Below are positions 62,008 through 64,000 of a stretch of DNA of 64,000 nucleotides, piece after piece (positions within the stretch are counted from its first letter, which is position 1; every line of letters starts with the position of its first letter). Both the position numbers and the translations under genes were made by a program. The DNA is taken from positions 124,001 to 188,000 of the forward strand of contig FCOD02000009.1 in assembly GCA_001544655.2 (NCBI GenBank), read 5' to 3'. The notes under the pieces were generated by a model. The model was not told the origin of the DNA. It made no database searches and was given only the letters and a program-made list of their open reading frames with translations. The DNA comes from Caballeronia turbans (GTDB lineage: Bacteria; Pseudomonadota; Gammaproteobacteria; Burkholderiales; Burkholderiaceae).

Positions 62008-62312
62008 GCTCCGCCGGTTGATTTCAGTTGTTCGAAGACTTGCCCGATGCGCATCTGCACGACGCCCGGCGTCGCGCCCGAGTCGTTGATCTCGAGTTTC
62101 GCGGCGGGCAGCGATCCGTCGCCGAAGATGCGTTCGAGCACGGCTTGCCAGAGGCGGCCTTTTCCGTCGACGGAGGTCGTGATGTTCACGACGGTGCGAT
62201 TCGCCGCGTTCGCTTCGAGCAGCACTTCGAGGTCTCCCGAAGCGACGACCCCTACGAGCGCGCGGCCTTGCGCGGGCTGCCCCGCCGGGAATTCGAGGAC
62301 GATGGTTTCCAT
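62004..62312 (-). CDS. mdcC: Malonate decarboxylase acyl carrier protein (delta subunit)
   Basis: This 102-residue protein carries the triphosphoribosyl-dephospho-CoA cofactor. The attachment Ser is expected in VASGDLEVLLE (Ser 25). Start ATG 62312 (METIVLEFPAGQPAQGRAL) fits the family; the open frame upstream is not coding. It lies 8 bp after mdcB and overlaps mdcD. Confidence 0.92.
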   Translation of the reverse strand: METIVLEFPAGQPAQGRALVGVVASGDLEVLLEANAANRTVVNITTSVDGKGRLWQAVLERIFGDGSLPAAKLEINDSGATPGVVQMRIGQVFEQLKSTGGA

Positions 62313-62320
62313 GTGTGTTC

Positions 62321-63211
62321 CTATGCGTTCGACGGATGATTGGCTTCGCCTCGAAGCCGGTCGAGAAAGAGGGCTGCGGCGAGCAGATCGGCGGCGCCGC
62401 CGGGCGATACGTGCAGTTCGACGAGACGCCGGTCGAGGGTCTTCAGTTCGCGGCGCCCCGCGAGCGCGGCGGCGCCGCCTCGTTCGAGCACGCACCGCGC
62501 GCCGTGCTGCATTTCGGCGAGCGCGTCAGGGCCGCCGCGCGCGAGCACGCAGGTGTCATCGAGCGTTGCCATCACGGCGAGCAATGCGTTGAGGCGCGCA
62601 GCCGTTTCGCTGTCGCCACGCGCGCGCGAACGCATGAGCTCCGGCAGCGCGATATCCACGACATGCGGGAAGCCGGCCTGCGCCTGTGCGCGCGCGCCGC
62701 CGACGTGGTAGTCGAGGCACGCCTGCTCGCCCTTGTTGCCGGTGATCGCCGGGGCGTGGCGGTCCTGCACGCGAGCGATGGACCCGGCACGCGACGCGAC
62801 GGCTCGCGGTGCAAGTTCCAAAGGTGCGCGTGCCGCTGCGGTCACGAGCAGCCCGAGCGCCCAGATCGCGCCGCGATGCGTGTTCACCCCGCCAGTCGCG
62901 CCGAGCATGCGCGCTTCGCCGTCGCGTCCGATTGCGCCGATGCGCTCGCGCAGCGCGAGCATCGGCTCGATTTCGAAGCCGGCTCGCGCCAGCTCGACGA
63001 ACGTCGGCTGCAATGCGAGCGCCGATACGCACATCAGCCTCCAGTCGAGATCGCGATGCGCGCCGCGGCTGCGGATATCGACGAGGCCGGGTTTCGGCGC
63101 GAGCGTGACTTCATCGATCAGCGCTTCCACCACATGCGCGCCGAAACGCTCGGCCAGATCCGGTGCGTGGCGCAGCGGCCGCGCCGCATTCATAGCGAGG
63201 TTCTCGCGCAT
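62321..63211 (-). CDS. mdcB: Triphosphoribosyl-dephospho-CoA synthase
   Basis: This 296-residue enzyme makes the prosthetic-group precursor from dephospho-CoA and ATP. The CitG/MdcB signatures are EALIDEVTLAPKPGLVDIRS, GATGGVNTHRGAIWALGLLV and QLKTLDRRLVELHVSPGG-like text near the C-terminus (RELKTLDRRLVELHVSPGGA). It starts within the mdcA stop (TAATG overlap). The product is then transferred to MdcC by MdcG. Confidence 0.9.
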   Translation of the reverse strand: MRENLAMNAARPLRHAPDLAERFGAHVVEALIDEVTLAPKPGLVDIRSRGAHRDLDWRLMCVSALALQPTFVELARAGFEIEPMLALRERIGAIGRDGEARMLGATGGVNTHRGAIWALGLLVTAAARAPLELAPRAVASRAGSIARVQDRHAPAITGNKGEQACLDYHVGGARAQAQAGFPHVVDIALPELMRSRARGDSETAARLNALLAVMATLDDTCVLARGGPDALAEMQHGARCVLERGGAAALAGRRELKTLDRRLVELHVSPGGAADLLAAALFLDRLRGEANHPSNA

Positions 63212-64000
63212 TACCAGCTCCGAAAGCGTGCGGGCGGTTCGTACAGCCCGTCCGACCAGTCGACGATATCGGCCATGCTTTTCGCGGCGAGCAGCGACCG
63301 GCTCGCCTCGCTGCGATGGACGCCGAGGTCCTCGGGCAGCGCGACGAAGCCGTCGCGGCGCAGCGCCGCAAGCTTGCCTGCGTCGCTCTTGAGACCGATC
63401 GGCGTGACCCCCGCGACGGCGGCGATCATCTCCTTGCGATGTTCGAGCGAGCGCGCCTTGTAGAGATATGCGATGCCTTCCTCGGTCAGCACGTGCGTGA
63501 CGTCGTCGCCATAGATCATGACGGGTGCGAGCGGCATGCCGGACTCGCGGCCGACCTCGACGGCATCGATCGATTCGACGATGGTCGGCTGGCCGCCCGC
63601 CTGGAACGTCTCGACCATTTGCACGACGAGCTTGCGGCCGCGTTCGAGGGGGCTATCCGTTTGCAGGAGATCGAGCCATGCGGGCGTCGCGTGGCGCCGG
63701 CCGTGCGGATCGTGGCCCATGTTCGGCGCGCCGCCGAAGCCGGTGAGCCGCCCATGCGTGACCGTCGACGAATTGCCAGCGCCGTCCATCTGCAGCGTCG
63801 AGCCGATGAACATGTCCACCGCGTATTGCCCGGCGAGCTGGCACATCGTGCGATTGGAGCGCATCGAGCCGTCGCGGCCGGTGAAGAAGATGTCGGGCCG
63901 TTGCGCGACATACGCTTCCATGCCGAGTTCGCCGCCGAAGCAGTGCACGCTCTCGACCCAGCCGGTTTCGATCGCCGGGATCAGCGTCGGATGAGGATTC
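63211..64000 (-). CDS. mdcA: Malonate decarboxylase alpha subunit, partial
   Basis: The N-terminal part lies beyond the window; about 262 C-terminal codons are present. MdcA is the acetyl-S-ACP:malonate ACP transferase. Segments such as PAIETGWVESVHCFGGELGM, GRDGSMRSNRTMCQLAGQYA, TVTHGRLTGFGGAPNMGHDP and VMIYGDDVTHVLTEEGIAYL identify it, and the C-terminus is complete (ARFRSW). It is the first structural gene of the operon; the promoter and MdcR site lie to the right of the window. Confidence 0.93.
   Translation of the reverse strand, partial: NPHPTLIPAIETGWVESVHCFGGELGMEAYVAQRPDIFFTGRDGSMRSNRTMCQLAGQYAVDMFIGSTLQMDGAGNSSTVTHGRLTGFGGAPNMGHDPHGRRHATPAWLDLLQTDSPLERGRKLVVQMVETFQAGGQPTIVESIDAVEVGRESGMPLAPVMIYGDDVTHVLTEEGIAYLYKARSLEHRKEMIAAVAGVTPIGLKSDAGKLAALRRDGFVALPEDLGVHRSEASRSLLAAKSMADIVDWSDGLYEPPARFRSW

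Overview
The window is GC-rich, gene-dense bacterial chromosome with strong third-position G/C bias. Several features point to the Burkholderiaceae, most likely a Paraburkholderia/Caballeronia-type soil or plant-associated betaproteobacterium: PHA synthase and depolymerase genes, two paralogous LysR regulators, a GlxA-type AraC regulator, the long form of ArgG, and a malonate decarboxylase operon with MadLM. The genus is inferred from gene content only. No rRNA, tRNA, CRISPR array, insertion sequence or phage was seen. Both edges cut genes: phaC on the left and mdcA on the right.

Layout. 0-2.5 kb: end of phaC, phaZ and a DsbA/FrnE-like oxidoreductase (polyhydroxyalkanoate turnover). 2.6-7.6 kb: an acyl-CoA dehydrogenase, then a dehydroquinase-like enzyme, an MHS-family transporter and a divergent IclR regulator. 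7.9-10.6 kb: a Tat-exported epoxide hydrolase, a small acidic protein and a DUF1264 protein. 10.7-32.5 kb: a large catabolic island with two ABC importers (SsuABC/NitT-like and OpuC-like), a Rieske oxygenase with its reductase, three FAD-dependent amine oxidoreductases, EtfAB, an MmgE/PrpD protein, a nitrilase-fold amidohydrolase, HutD, HutG, two paralogous LysR regulators and a GlxA-type regulator. 32.5-36 kb: a frameshifted GntR remnant, argG with its terminator, and an MFS exporter beside a truncated CsoR/FrmR-type repressor. 36-48 kb: a 1,207-residue SAM-cyclase-ATPase-TPR protein followed by small, envelope or hypothetical genes (DUF4242, SYLF lipoprotein, YciI-like, glycine zipper, DUF883, MRJP-type propeller, YihY). 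48-56 kb: GST, an FAD monooxygenase divergent from a BTAD-alpha/beta-hydrolase fusion regulator, DoxX, a membrane GGDEF protein, RidA and a Vgb-like propeller. 56.2-64 kb: an aldo/keto reductase remnant, then mdcR facing the mdcABCDE-madLM-mdcGH malonate operon.

How the genes fit together. The 10.7-32.5 kb island looks like a route for importing and stepwise N-demethylating a quaternary or N-methylated amine. OpuC-type proteins bind betaines, a Rieske/reductase pair like GbcAB opens the pathway, DAO-family flavoproteins with ETF oxidise the tertiary and secondary amines, and an amidohydrolase and deformylase finish the skeleton. The gene set does not match a betaine pathway that I can name exactly, and it is the best candidate here for an undescribed system. 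The malonate operon is complete apart from the truncated start of mdcA. Several short remnants (GntR, CsoR-like, aldo/keto reductase and three small ORFs) mark places where genes have decayed.
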